Of a stretch of DNA of 64,000 nucleotides, positions 45,641 through 56,395 are shown piece by piece. The translations under genes were made by a program, and so were the position numbers. The DNA comes from Girardia tigrina (taxonomy: Eukaryota > Platyhelminthes > Tricladida > Dugesiidae). Numbering within the stretch: position 1 is the first letter of the stretch; each line of letters starts with the position of its first letter. Below the pieces are notes generated by a model. The model was given only the letters and a program-made list of their open reading frames with translations. It was not told the origin of the DNA and searched no databases. The stretch is taken from the NCBI GenBank assembly GCA_001938485.1, contig MQRK01168403.1, forward strand, positions 10,395 to 74,394. The letters are read 5' to 3'.

Positions 45641-46321
45641 TACCAAATTTTAATTAATTATTTGGTGAATTAAAAAATGTAACTAACTCCTAATTTTTAA
45701 AACAAATATAATTATTCTATTTTATGAGTCTCGAGTCAAAGAAGATAAATATATAACTGCACAATTAATTTATGATTTTCTAATTAATAAAAGATAAATA
45801 AAATATACAAATTCTCGTTATTTAATGTCGTTTTATATAATAAATATTTCATTAGAAACATCAACTAGAAGAATGCCTGCAGCAACAGGAATACTCACAT
45901 GTGGCACTCACTTGTATTCAAGAAAGCAGCTAATTACACCAAGGTATATACAACACTAGGTAAATTTTTCCATTGAAATCAACTAAATCTTGCTTGTAGC
46001 TGAATTACATATTTCTCTGCAAAAACTACATAAAAACAATAAATCAATTGGACATAAATAATATTCGTGTACAAGAAATTTAGAAATTATAATAAATCAA
46101 AATTATATATTTTATTTTCTTTTAAAATAATCGTAATAATGAAAATTATAACTACTTTTCCGCTGTTGACTTTCCATTCTGTAGTTTAAAACTGAAAACA
46201 ATGTCGACGGATGTCGATGCATCTATCCTTCTTCTGTTGAGATACACAGCAAGTTAAAATTAATAAGTTTTTCAATCATTTCTAATATTTTTGTAAAAGA
46301 ATAATTTAATACTATTTTTAT
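45641..46321. other. AT-rich intergenic DNA
   Basis: Nothing supportable. Confidence 0.5.
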
Positions 46322-46567
46322 TTAAATAATATTATACATTAGATAGATGGAAGATCTGGGAATATATTGCAGCGATGGATGGGAAGATTGATGATTGGAA
46401 GAGAACCATAGGTATATCAAATATTTCCGGTGTCCAGTGTCATTAAACCAAGTTATCAATGTAATATGCAAAATGTTAAGAACATTGAGACAATTCTCAT
46501 TTGAATTTTTATTATTATCACATTTAGAGTCATCAAAACTATCGGAAGATCTTTTACCTGTTGACAT
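46322..46567 (-). mobile_element. gag N-terminus-like fragment (gypsy-type fossil)
   Basis: Minus-strand frame begins MSTGKRSSDSFDDSKCDNNK and continues NSNENCLNVLN, nearly the same as the frame just upstream of the LTR at 7,937 (DSKCCNNKNSNENCLNVLN). Its style also matches the gag start MSNSESLVKSCPKDNSN of copy A. The remainder is not recognisable. Broken. Confidence 0.45.
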
Positions 46568-46670
46568 TGCTCTAATTGGTATTGTTATTTCTATCTTTAA
46601 TAATGATTATTCGAACAATTTTTCTAAATCTTTTCCATTCTTTTTATTAGCTTACCTTTTATATAGGTAT

Positions 46671-46718
<48 letters not shown>
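46671..46718. repeat. (AC)n followed by (AT)n microsatellite
   Basis: About nine AC units run directly into about fourteen AT units. Confidence 0.95.
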
Positions 46719-46720
<2 letters not shown>

Positions 46721-47041
46721 TTGTCACTCCCCAACAAAATACAAATCTAATCATTCAACAATCAATTCATCAACCAACCTTTTCAACCAGAAACTGAAAC
46801 CCAAATTCCAACAATATCTCGAATCAAAGAGAAAACTTTTTTTGTGATATTAATTAATAAAAAAACTTGTACAATTTTTCTATATTCAATTTTTTATCTG
46901 TGTATTTTTCCAGGAAAATCTTTTAAATATTTATTGTACAATTGACTATTTTAATGTAACGAGTGTGTTTTATTATTCCAAATAAATTTTTTTTGTCGGA
47001 AATTTTTTAAAACGAATTTTAAAATCTTTTATTCAGTCAGC

Positions 47042-47338
47042 ATGGCGTTTCCAGACGCCCAACAATCATTACAAAATTATTTAGGTGAACATCACCTTAA
47101 TAAAATGGTGTTAGAAAAACTGAAAAGATCGGATACCGACCGCAACCGACACTCGAAAGTCGGTTCACAGACTTCAGCATTCCAACAGCCGTCCGACAAC
47201 GCCCACAATACGTCCAAAACACCACTTCGGGCGATCCAATCGCGCTTACACCGTATCGGACCGGTACCCAGCGTCACCCCGACTGACGACAACGAACCGG
47301 TTCGCGCGTTTCAAATTCTTACGAGCCGCAAATATTAG
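47042..47338 (+). CDS. unrecognised GC-rich ORF (98 aa)
   Basis: ATG frame starting MAFPDAQQSLQNYLGEHHLN, then KMVLEKLKRSDTD, then a GC-rich, S/T/P/R-rich part ending LTSRKY. As at 19.4 kb, an AT-coded helical start is followed by a GC-rich disordered part. After its stop the same GC-rich island continues to about 47,440 with open frames, one of which (PQILAIDRLFDVPCASTIDR, then FQYRRARPTNVDKLL) looks equally protein-like, so the frame or gene structure is unresolved. No homologue recognised. Confidence 0.3.
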   Translation: MAFPDAQQSLQNYLGEHHLNKMVLEKLKRSDTDRNRHSKVGSQTSAFQQPSDNAHNTSKTPLRAIQSRLHRIGPVPSVTPTDDNEPVRAFQILTSRKY

Positions 47339-47440
47339 CGATCGACAGGCTCTTCGATGTTCCCTGCGCCTCAACCATCGACCGAGGAATTTTTCAATAC
47401 CGACGAGCGCGACCGACCAATGTCGACAAACTACTTAACT

Positions 47441-48624
47441 ATCTGAAAAAAATCCAATTTTTAAAGGAAACTTAATTCCTTAGATTTATTCTACATTTTA
47501 TAGTCAAATATTGTTCTTGATTCGGAATTTTAAAATAAAATCTTGTTTATTTTATTTTGTATTTTGAATTACATCAAAATTCTCTCCTCAAGTCTTATTT
47601 ATTACAATCGTTCGTTTTCAAAAGAATTTAATTCGTATCGTGATATATTATTATCGGAACTTTATATCTGAAGGACAATTTGCTAAATTGATTGCCTCTT
47701 TAGAATTATTTATGAGATATGAAAGTATATGTAAATATGTTTTTTGGTGTTAGAGCGGGCACAGCTCGGTGGCGGCGTCCGGGGTTTGGGGGTGGACTGT
47801 GGGAAATTCTTAGTGAATCTCAGTCTTACTTTAAGAGATTTTTTATTTTTGTCAAATGTTGAAACAGAAATGGTTCGGTGGAGATAACAATTCAACGAAT
47901 AATCACAAAATAGAGATAAGGGTCTGGAATGGAAATGAAAATAATTGTTTTTCTAGTTTCACATTTGTTAATAAAATTTATTCCTTGTAATAAAATTGTA
48001 AATTTAACTCAAGAATTTAATCGTCTACTTATTATGTTAATCATAATCTATATTCCATAGCAATATCGATTAAATTTGAATTTTAAATTATATCCATTAT
48101 GGATAATAATTATAATTAAATAGTGTATCGCAATCACATACATCAAATTCAATGTTCTTTAAATCCAAAATTAAACACGTAATTCTTTCTAAATTTTGCA
48201 AATATGGAATGTTCTTGTCTTTCGATATTTCCACTTCTTTGGTAACAGTAACTTCTAAATTTATCTAACTGACAGTGATACAATTGCTGTGACATTGGCA
48301 ATCCATCAAAGGAATAAAGATTTAAAAATAAAGATAGGGAAAAATTTAATATAAGTTAAAATTAAACACACTCCTCTATACAAAAAGTAAGTCAATTTTA
48401 ACATAAAATAAATAAAAATAAATAAATAGCTTAAGTTTATATATATTATAAGTTTATAAATAAGTTTATATTAAGTTTAATATCAATTAATATACTATTT
48501 ATTCATTAGATACCCACGCATCAAACGGAGTTTGCAATGTCTAAATTTTTATTAATAAATAAAAAACTAAAAATCAAAAAAATAATAGAAAATAAATAAA
48601 CAAGTTCTTTTTTTGTTATATGTA
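47441..48624. other. AT-rich DNA with a short GC-rich spike
   Basis: No gene supportable. A spike of G-rich sequence at 47,750-47,812 (GCACAGCTCGGTGGCGGCGT and a following G run) stands out but has no recognised identity. Confidence 0.5.
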
Positions 48625-48632
48625 TTACAAGG

Positions 48633-48704
48633 TTTTTCATTTGAAATGCGACACTTTTGCATTTGAAATGTGACACTTTTTCAATTGAAATGCGACATTA
48701 TAAA
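48633..48704. repeat. three tandem copies of a ~23-base unit
   Basis: TTTTCATTTGAAATGCGACA, TTTTGCATTTGAAATGTGAC and TTTTTCAATTGAAATGCGAC-type units follow one another about 110 bases upstream of the transposase start at 48,825, where the end of the transposon with multiple transposase-binding repeats would lie. Confidence 0.7.
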
Positions 48705-48824
48705 AATTATAAAACTTTTCATTTAATTAAAATATGTCATTTTCCATAGATTTACATAAAAACGGTATGTTTATAAGTTTTTTAAAATTTAGAACTCCAT
48801 TTTTTCAATATTTTAAATTTTGCC

Positions 48825-49640
48825 ATGACTGGGAAAACAAACCTGACAAATAACATTCTTGAACGAATTACCTCAGCGTTTGAAGGTGGTGTGCAGGCAG
48901 CAGAAATCACCACCACTTTTAACGTCAACAAAGCAACTGTGTACCATATCCTAAAAAATATACTGATATTTGGCAGGTCTGCGCTAAAGTTAAAGGTAGT
49001 AATAATTTCAAGTGCCTAACACCTGATGTAAGTGAACTAGTCCAAAGCTTGAGTAAAGAAGATTGCTCAATACCATGTAGCAGTATAAAAAAAATATCAA
49101 AGACAAATTTGATATTGACTACTCAATTTCGACAATCCATCGACAGTTACAGCAGTTTACTTACAAGGTGAAGCTAATTACTCTACTGCCTCTTGCTCGT
49201 AATTCGGAGGACCAGATAGAGCGTAGATTTCAGTATGCTCTTAACTGGGCGGCTCTGATTGCATAAAGCGATGGCAGAAATATCATTTTTCTAGATGAAG
49301 CTGGATTCTGAATTAGTTTACGCAACAGATATGGTCGTGATCACCAGAGTCAACCTGCTATTCAAAGGATGCAAGCAATTAGGCGCCAAAATATCAGTGT
49401 TTGCTGTGCTATAATCAAACAATCTGTTTTTTATTATAAAAAAATAAGACTGTGTCTATAATACTGTTACAATTTTAACGTTTCTGGAGGAAGTAATTTT
49501 AAAATTAACAGAAATTAATAGTGATAGAATGATTTTTATAATGGACAATGTTCCATTTCATAAATCATTGTCGGTTATTGGAAAAGTTGAGTGCTTCAGG
49601 ACAATAAAATCTAATTTTATTTTTTAAAATCTATATACTA
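48825..49640 (+). mobile_element. Tc1/IS630-like transposase fossil
   Basis: A plus-strand transposase starts MTGKTNLTNNILERITSAFE with an HTH (GVQAAEITTTFNVNKATVYH), followed in shifted frames by IIFLDEAGFWISLRNRYGRD (first catalytic D, about 49,285), QNISVCCAIIKQSVFYYK and FIMDNVPFHKS (second D, about 49,540). The last acidic block was not found before similarity ends near 49,640. Four or more frame changes or stops make it inactive. The M-D-N-V-P-F-H and D-E-x-G-F motifs place it in the IS630/Tc1 group rather than DD34D mariner. Confidence 0.8.
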
Positions 49641-49859
49641 ATTTAAACAAAAAGGATTGTGGAGGAAGTGTTGAACAAAGAGAGGAATGAAGTTTATGTC
49701 ATATTAAATAGAAGCATTCATTTTTCAAAACATTGCTTATAGTTTTTTTTCACATCTGTCATTTGTATAGTCTTACAAAATCCGGCTAAAGACCGACCAA
49801 ATTATGGCCGAAGCCGAATTTTTAAAAAGGGCAGAAAACCGGCTCCGGCATGACCCTCC

Positions 49860-50560
49860 TTTCAATAGTCAACTTTTTAATTGTGGTGAAATGAGGCCTA
49901 ACATTGTCATGCTGTAAAATTATCTGCACCTTATTGGTTCTCTTTGTTTTGATTGCAGTATTTACTTGCTTGAGTTGTTCACAATAAAGTTCAGCATCGA
50001 TTGTTTGGTTTCTTGCAAAATTTTGAAATGAATAATACTAACTGGGTCCCACTGAACACACAATAAAATTTTGCATTGGTGAACTTCGGGTTTAGGACGT
50101 GGTTGTGATTCTTTGGAGGACTTACCCAAGTATTTTAGTTTTTCAAATTTACATACAGACACTATTTGTCATCGCCTGTCACGATCCTGGAAAGAAAAGT
50201 TTGATTTTTGGTGATTGTTGGATTGATTGTTGTTGGATTGAAAGGAGACTGTTGGAGTACTAGTAAAGATGCAGAAATCGAAACACGCTGATTTTTGTGA
50301 CTTTCTTTGAGAAGTTGAGGTACCCATGATCAAATCTTTTGAAATTTTCCCAAATAGTGGTGTGATCATAATCCATGGCTTGTCCAAGCGATCGTGGCAA
50401 TAGACTCGGATCAACATGAATCAATTGGTTCAAACAGTCTTCATCAAAATCACTAGGTCATCCTGACCGAGGTACATCGTTTAAATAAAAATTTTCACTG
50501 TTTAATTTCAAAAACCACTTTTGTGTTGTTCGTTCACTTCATAATTGGAAAATATCATTC
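49860..50560 (-). mobile_element. mariner-type transposase fossil
   Basis: Minus-strand mariner remains covering much of the protein: QKWFLKLNSENFYLNDVPRS near 50,530-50,470, then DFDEDCLNQLIHVDPSLLPR, then YDHTTIWENFKRFDHGYL. The catalytic-side frame at 49,962-50,162 has KYLGKSSKESQPRPKPEVHQ, CKILLCVQWDPVSIIHFKIL and QSMLNFIVNNSSK. Further on, QHDN-type second-D sequence lies near 49,905 in another frame. The third acidic block and terminal repeats were not found. Frameshifted and inactive. Confidence 0.75.
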
Positions 50561-50725
50561 TGGGGGCTTTTGTAGCATTTAAATATTGATTAAAATAGAA
50601 AAGGAGTAGATAACAGAAATGTACGTTTTTATTTACTTGACACTCATTTTAATGTTGGAAATAATAGTGAAAGTTAGTCTTAAATGATTTAAATAAATAA
50701 TTTAGCAGAACGAATTTTACTCAAA

Positions 50726-51010
50726 TCAGTTGAAATAAGAAGTTGGTATGTTTTCTTTGCAACAAATAAAACCACACGAACATTTGCACTTACCTAATAG
50801 CTTGAGACCCCCATTTTTTGCATTCTTTCCTCGATAGGCAGAGCTTTCCAGATCTCGAGCACCTCTGCATCGTGTACCTCCGTTTGAAACTCCGTTTCTT
50901 CCATATCTCCCTGACAAACTTAAACTGATCCTGTTCCTTCTTCACAGTATTGATGATCTTCTTCTTCAGCGCAAAGTCAGTCCGCTTGCATTTCTAAGCG
51001 GACATCATGA
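50726..51010 (-). mobile_element. possible pogo/Tigger (CENP-B HTH) transposase scrap
   Basis: Minus strand starting near 51,000 gives KCKRTDFALKKKIINTVKKE, like the N-terminal K-R-x-x-x-x-L-K-x-K-x-x-I-x-x-x HTH of pogo/Tigger/jerky proteins. In a shifted frame, EVHDAEVLEIWKALPIEERM and QKMGVSSY follow. The latter ends beside a good splice donor (TTAG, GTAAGTG), so a host exon derived from such a domain cannot be excluded. Weak evidence. Confidence 0.3.
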
Positions 51011-51821
51011 ACTGAATTTGAAAAAAAATAATATCACTGCTATTACTGAGTCAGATAAAATTCAAATCAATATTAATTAAAATTCTTAAATTAAAATGCG
51101 AAAATCTAAATTTAAGTTTATTTATGAAGATTATCACTGAGTGTGATAATCAAGTGTTGCGTAGAAATACAGACATTTCATGACTCTCGCATGTTAACAG
51201 TCTCATGATAGTGGCTTAGGAAATTTATTTTGTATCGCATTTTGCCGGGACAAAGTAAAAGTGGTATAAGAGCGTAGCGGCATAGTTAAGAGATTTGACT
51301 GTATCTATAATTCAATGACTGGTCTGGATTTTTTGCATTATTTTATTTTTGAAAATGTATATTATACTCTTCGTAGTTCCTTTTCAGACTATTCGAGATA
51401 CAGTGACTAATAAAACTTTCATTTACTCTTTCTGATGTAGTAGTTATAATTTAAATCATCAAAAACTCATTACTCAAATTAATTTTTGTTTGCTAAGTAG
51501 CTTAGACTATAAAAGTTATAAAATAGTATTGAATTATTTTTTAAATAAAAATTTATACAAGAAAATCCAAGAAATTAACTACTATTAGTAATAAGTAATC
51601 ATTTTTAAATAAATGTTTGGTGAATACGTTTAACAAGGATTTTTCTAATTTTTTTTATATATTTTATTTTGCTAATATTTACGTATATGTTTATATTTTC
51701 GTTCGATTATGTTCAAATCTCGTATATAAATTTACATTTAATGAATGAAATGACACATACATTGGAGAGACGTCTCGTCATCTCTGGAGGACAATCCAAG
51801 AACATGCTCGGAATTAGAGGT
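51011..51821. other. AT-rich intergenic DNA
   Basis: Nothing supportable. Confidence 0.5.
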
Positions 51822-51892
51822 TGCAATCCCGGGATCCCGGCTATTTCGCGGGATTGAAATCCCGGGAAAATGAGGTCGGGATCCCGGGATTC
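51822..51892. repeat. cluster of CCCGGGATCCCGG-type palindromic words
   Basis: Four CCCGGGA/TCCCGGG words alternate within 70 bases (AATCCCGGGATCCCGGC, CGCGGGATTGAAATCCCGGG, GGTCGGGATCCCGGGATT). This is strikingly GC-rich against the AT background and resembles subterminal repeats of some hAT elements. Confidence 0.75.
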
Positions 51893-51957
51893 AAAATTAT
51901 ATAACTTTTTTCAAAATTTTAAAGTATTCGATATCAAAGTGAATTAAAATAAAATCG

Positions 51958-52320
51958 ATGACAAGACAAAAATTTCAGAATTTTATTTTATTAAAAATTG
52001 ATTTTACTCGGAATGTAAGTGGGAGTAAAATTGCAGAACACAGAAAGGGTTGTAATTCGAATGAAAATATAAACATAAATGATTTTAAGATTCTATGTAC
52101 TCGCTTTAAAAACTATTGGGAGAGGGTGGCCTGTGAAACACTTTATATCAGATCGTTAGATCCTAAGATTAATATGCAAACGTGTCTCTCGAAAACCTTA
52201 TTGAGTATGTTTAGATGACATAATTATTCATTGATGACACAATCACTGCTTGCTTATATAAGCAGATTTAAAAATCATTTTTCTTGAGACCTGACGATGA
52301 CGGTTATACCGTCGAAATTA
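51958..52320 (+). mobile_element. Penelope-like element C-terminal (GIY-YIG side) remnant
   Basis: An 86-codon frame reads SKIAEHRKGCNSNENIN, DFKILCTRFKNYWERVACET and LYIRSLDPKINMQTCLSKTL, then LLSMFR and a stop. An H-R-x-x-C segment, a central alpha-helical stretch and a final R-x-x-E-x-L-Y-I-R-x-x-x-P-K-I-N block are the layout of the GIY-YIG endonuclease end of Penelope-like retroelements. About 70 bases further on is a hammerhead-like core. Only the 3' part is present; broken. Confidence 0.6.
52291..52317 (+). ncRNA. hammerhead-ribozyme-like core (Penelope-associated)
   Basis: CTGACGA, then T, then GACGG-TTATA-CCGTC (a perfect five-base-pair stem II with a five-base loop), then GAAA. This fits the hammerhead core exactly and lies directly downstream of the Penelope-like coding end. 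Stem I, stem III and the cleavage site were not resolved. Confidence 0.6.
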
Positions 52321-53239
52321 ATTGTCGTAAAAAATATATTTTATATATGGCGTGTTTTTTGTTTTTAGACATAAGTTGCCATTATTTTTTAATTTTCTGA
52401 ATCTTAACATATTTAAATTTTAATTTATATAAAATTTAATTTAATCTTATTTCAAAAATTTTCCTTTTTGCAATTTTTTCCTTTTGCAAAATTTTCCTTT
52501 TTGTTTATTTACAGTTGCATTGAGAATTTGTGGATTTCAATAGCTGTACTTCTCACTACAAATCTTTAGTGTATATCACAAGGAAATGGTTTTATTAATC
52601 ATGGAAAGATATTTATTGTTCCGTAATTATTTTGGTAAGAACAAAAAGTGTTTTCATATATATAATGACCTAGTAAAAATTATTGATGTGAATATATTAA
52701 GCTTAAAGAAAAAAGTAGGTAGATCTAGATTAATACAAAGAAATGCTAGTTTGAGAAGAGAAAAAAATTAACCCTGTTAATAAAACACTTATGTTTTAGA
52801 CAAATTTGTTATATTAAATTGTGGATTTGGTAATAAATTTTGGTTTGGTGTAATATGTTTTGGGTAAAAAACATCGGACCTTTAAAAAAATGGACTCACA
52901 ATTTAGGTTTAGGAAAATTCATCGAAAATATATTCGTCGAAAAACTAATTCATCGAAAGACAAATTCATCGAATGACAAACTCATTTTTTAAATTTTTAA
53001 CTAAGTTTTTTTTAATTTGGTACAGCTTCATTTCCATGTTACATGTATCGAATTTGATTTTACGTTTCAACATTCTTTTAGGCTTAATACTAATAAGTTA
53101 GTAAATAAATAACCAATTAATCAGTAAAAATATTAATAGGTTAGTATATAAATACCAAATTCACCAATTAAAAACTTAATCGGGCTGTAAAAATGATATA
53201 ATATCAATAAAAAACGATTAAGATTAGTAAAAATGTATT
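52321..53239. other. AT-rich intergenic DNA
   Basis: A 61-codon frame at 52,586 was not convincing. The decayed downstream end of the MULE may extend into the right part. Confidence 0.45.
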
Positions 53240-53684
53240 TATCATTGCACAATCAAGGCTTTCTTTGATTTTGCCGACCTACCGCGTTTTTGTTTTTTGT
53301 CAAGAGGAACTTCTTTAGCTGTTGCAGGTGGTTTGCATTGTTTGAGATGAATACCCATACAAACAACGTGTTTACAGATTTAATCCTTCAGAAAGGCTTA
53401 GCAATTACGCATAGAATTCATCCAATTGGTAACTTCTTCCATTCACCAAATGCTAAAAGATTTTTTGAATTGCGTGAAAGTGGTTTTTTTATATTTATAT
53501 TGTTTTTTTTATATTTAACCAAATCATTTTCATTTACTTTCTCCCGGACACCAGCCGGTATGTAATACACTCGTCTTGGGACTTCATCTTCACCAATGAT
53601 ATCTTTTGAAGATTTGACCCATTGATAAGACTTAGTCCAAAGTTTCAAAGAGATAAATGGTTCTGAGGCGAATAGTTTGGTATT
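53240..53684 (-). mobile_element. MULE transposase C-terminus (SWIM zinc-finger side), split from its N-terminus
   Basis: The minus strand from 53,684 reads NTKLFASEPFISLKLWTKSY, QWVKSSKDIIGEDEVPRRVY, YIPAGVREKVN, and in a shifted frame CNC.AFSEGL, ending with CKPPATAKEVPLDKKQKRGR and SAKSKKALIV. The C-x-C...C-K-H type SWIM finger followed by a K-x-G-R-P-type basic tail is the usual C-terminus of invertebrate Mutator-like transposases. The matching N-terminus lies at 55,990-56,385 on the same strand, with a gypsy fossil between them. The catalytic middle part was not found. Confidence 0.65.
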
Positions 53685-55989
53685 TGTGAGGGATAATTTG
53701 GAATGTTGTAAGTTTGTTGTTTGTATGCTGTTTTGATATGTGACTCTCCTACTCAGACGGGATTGATATGTTTATTGATTTATTATTTGAATCTAATGAT
53801 ATTGATTATAAATACTAATTAATTAAAGTTTTATAATTATGAATTTTAATAATATTTTTAGTAAACGATTTTAACTTATTAAATTTAATATATTTTAAAA
53901 ATTAATGTTCATTTAAAAAATTACGCAATGCCTTTTCATCCAATAAAATTTAAGAAATTAAAAATTAATATACATATGAAATTTTAGATTTGAATACTTA
54001 AACAAAAACTATATCAATCAGATCAAAGCAAGGAAGTTATATTGCAAAATAAAGAGACTTCCAACTCCAGAAGAGGAGCATTTAGCCAGAGGGGATTGTT
54101 GTTACTGTGGAAAACATGGGCACTTGAGGAAAGATTGTCCTTTAAATAATCGTTGTTTAATCTGTGGAAAACGTGGACATGGGTTCAGAAACTGTAATCA
54201 TATTAAGAATGTTAATGCAGTATGCATCAAAGATGTGTACAATGAAGACATCATGGATATCGTATCATATAAAGATGAATATGAAATTGATTTAAACGAT
54301 AGAGACTCCATGGTGAGCATTTCGTCTGTGGAGTCGGCATAAAATATCCAAAAAATCGAATTGCAGAGATAGTAGAGGGGTCAGATGATAGATGGTGGAG
54401 AGATGTTAAGCTGAACAATCACAATGTATTAATGTTGTGGGATAGTGGAGCGGGTGTTTCAGTTATTAGTGAGAAGGTTTTGTGGGAAATCGGACAACCC
54501 AGATTAGAAAAGAGCCCAATTATACTAAATGGAGCGTTTTCAGAAGGCCATAAGTGTTTAGGAAAAATGACAGTGAAGTTGAAATGGAAAGAAGAGTGCC
54601 ATGCGGTAGATTTTTTAGTGGTGAAAGCAATCCGACCGGCAGTCATTGGAGGTGTTAATGTCATGCCTAAATTCGGAATCAAACTTGAAAAAAACTACCA
54701 AGAAGTCAGTTGTGACAGTGGAGAAAGATATGAAACTACAAGAGCAAAACAAACGACTAGAAGACCTTGTGAAACGATATGAATTTGTTTTCATGAAACA
54801 GGAATACGATCTGGGATTTACGGATATTGTTGTCCATAAAATTGAAACAGAAGGTAAACCGATTTTTCTGAATCCAAGAAGACAATCGATTCATTTAGAA
54901 AGTTAAATCGAAGGATTTCTGAAAGGATTAGAAAATGCAGGAATAATTCGGAAATGTAAAAGTGAATGGTACTCCCCGTTAGTCATTACGCCAAAGAAAG
55001 ATGGAGGTATTCGAATTTGTTTAGATTTCAGAAAATTGAATGATGTATCAAAGAAAGTTTCCTTTCCAATATCAGACAGCCAAATGTTAATGGATGCTCT
55101 GGGTGGCTCCAGAATTTTTTCCAGTATAGATCTAGGTAAAGCATACCATCAAGTAGCATTGGATGAAAGTTCTCAAGAAAAGACTGCGTTTTGCACAAGA
55201 ACACATTAGTATTGTTTTAACCGTGTACCGTTTGGACTTTTAATAGCACCCGGAACGTTTCAGACAATAATGAATTAATAATTGGAAGATTTACTATTCT
55301 CTGGAGTAGTAATATACCTAGATGATGTCTTAATTTACTCAAAATCAATGAAGGATCATATGAGACTATTAGAAGAAGTACTGACTAGACTGAAGAAAGT
55401 AGGTTTAAAAGTCAATCCAGGGAAATGCAAATTCGAAGTGGGGGAGCTGATATTTCTGGGACATACAATTAACAAAGAAGGTATCTCAACAAATAAATTG
55501 AAAGTGGCAGAAATTCAAAATTTTCCGATTCCAAAGTGTACTCGAAATTTACGAGCATTTTTAGGTCTGTGTAACTACTAACGACGGTTTATCAAGAATT
55601 ACGCAGAATTAGCAGCACCTTTGCACAATGAATGTAGCGAAAAATGTAAAGAAATATTTTGGTCAAAGGAGTGCGACAGAAGTTTTAACGAGTTGAAGAA
55701 AAAGCTATATGGTGCACCAATATTGGCACTTGTGAAACCGAATAATAATTTAATCTTAGATACAGATGCATATATTCGCATGGATAGGAGCAGTTTTAAG
55801 TCAGATATCAGAAGAGAAAGAAGTAGTAATCAAGTATGCATCGAATTTTAACCACACATGAAAAAGGGTACTGTGTAACAAGAAAGGAACTATTAGCTTT
55901 ACAAGAGTTCATGTTACATTTTAAGCAATATTTATATGGCAAGCGCTTCACAGCAAGAACTGATCATAAAGCACTGGTGTATATGAAGA
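53685..55989 (+). mobile_element. Ty3/gypsy retroelement fossil (copy D)
   Basis: Plus-strand relic starting with an LTR (TGTGAGGG at 53,685, to about 54,010) like that of copy C. Parts seen are two zinc knuckles (CCYCGKHGHLRKDC and CLICGKRGHGFRNC, about 54,100-54,200), a protease with active site MLWDSGAGVSVIS (about 54,432), reverse transcriptase (GGIRICLDFRKLNDVSKKVS, IFSSIDLGKAYHQVALDES, VIYLDDVLIYSKS; about 54,780-55,580) and RNase H (KGYCVTRKELLALQEFM, TARTDHKALVYMK; to about 55,985). No integrase or 3' LTR was seen. Its reverse transcriptase differs clearly from copies A and B, so it is another lineage. Broken, with perhaps five to eight breaks. It separates the two halves of a MULE. 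Confidence 0.92.
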
Positions 55990-56385
55990 TCAAAATTTTT
56001 TTCGCTCAATCCTCGTATATCATGAATTTTTGTGCACTCGACATGTTTAGCTATAGTCTTGAAACTGTAACGTCTTCTTTATCTGCATGATACAAAAAAT
56101 ACAATTCGGTGGAACATTTTTTTCATTGTGCTTTTTAACCTTCTTCCAACGATAGTAGACTTTTCGTCCATCGTAACTTCGGTTCCGATACATGCATACC
56201 CAGAGTGTAACCAATGATAGTGCTTTGATAGCCTCTTCTTCGTTGTTGCATGTTGCAAATTTAACCCAATCTTTGCGTTTCTTTTCTTTCTTTTTTTGTT
56301 CGATGCTATCTTCTTGCATCTCAATGTCAGTTTTTTCATCGCATTGAAAATCTTCAATGCGAAGGGTATTTATTGCCTTAACCTT
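55990..56385 (-). mobile_element. MULE transposase N-terminus (FLYWCH-like domain)
   Basis: Minus-strand frames read DWVKFATCNNEEEAIKALSL, VCMYRNRSYDGRKVYYRWKK and VKKHNEKNVPPNCIF, then in another frame YHADKEDVTVSRL and DIRGLSEKNF. This matches the N-terminal zinc-binding domain of Mutator-like transposases (K-x-Y-Y-R-C-x-x-V-K...C-P...Y-L-L-Y-H...V-x-x-Y...H-x-H). The first Cys has become W. Same orientation as the MULE C-terminus at 53,240-53,684, so the two probably come from one insertion. Confidence 0.6.
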
Positions 56386-56395
56386 AATAGGTTAA

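Noticed and set aside
46395-46847. 150-codon plus-strand ORF
   Set aside because: It includes the translated (AC)n(AT)n microsatellite (YTHTHTHIYIY) and overlaps the minus-strand gag-like frame; no independent support.
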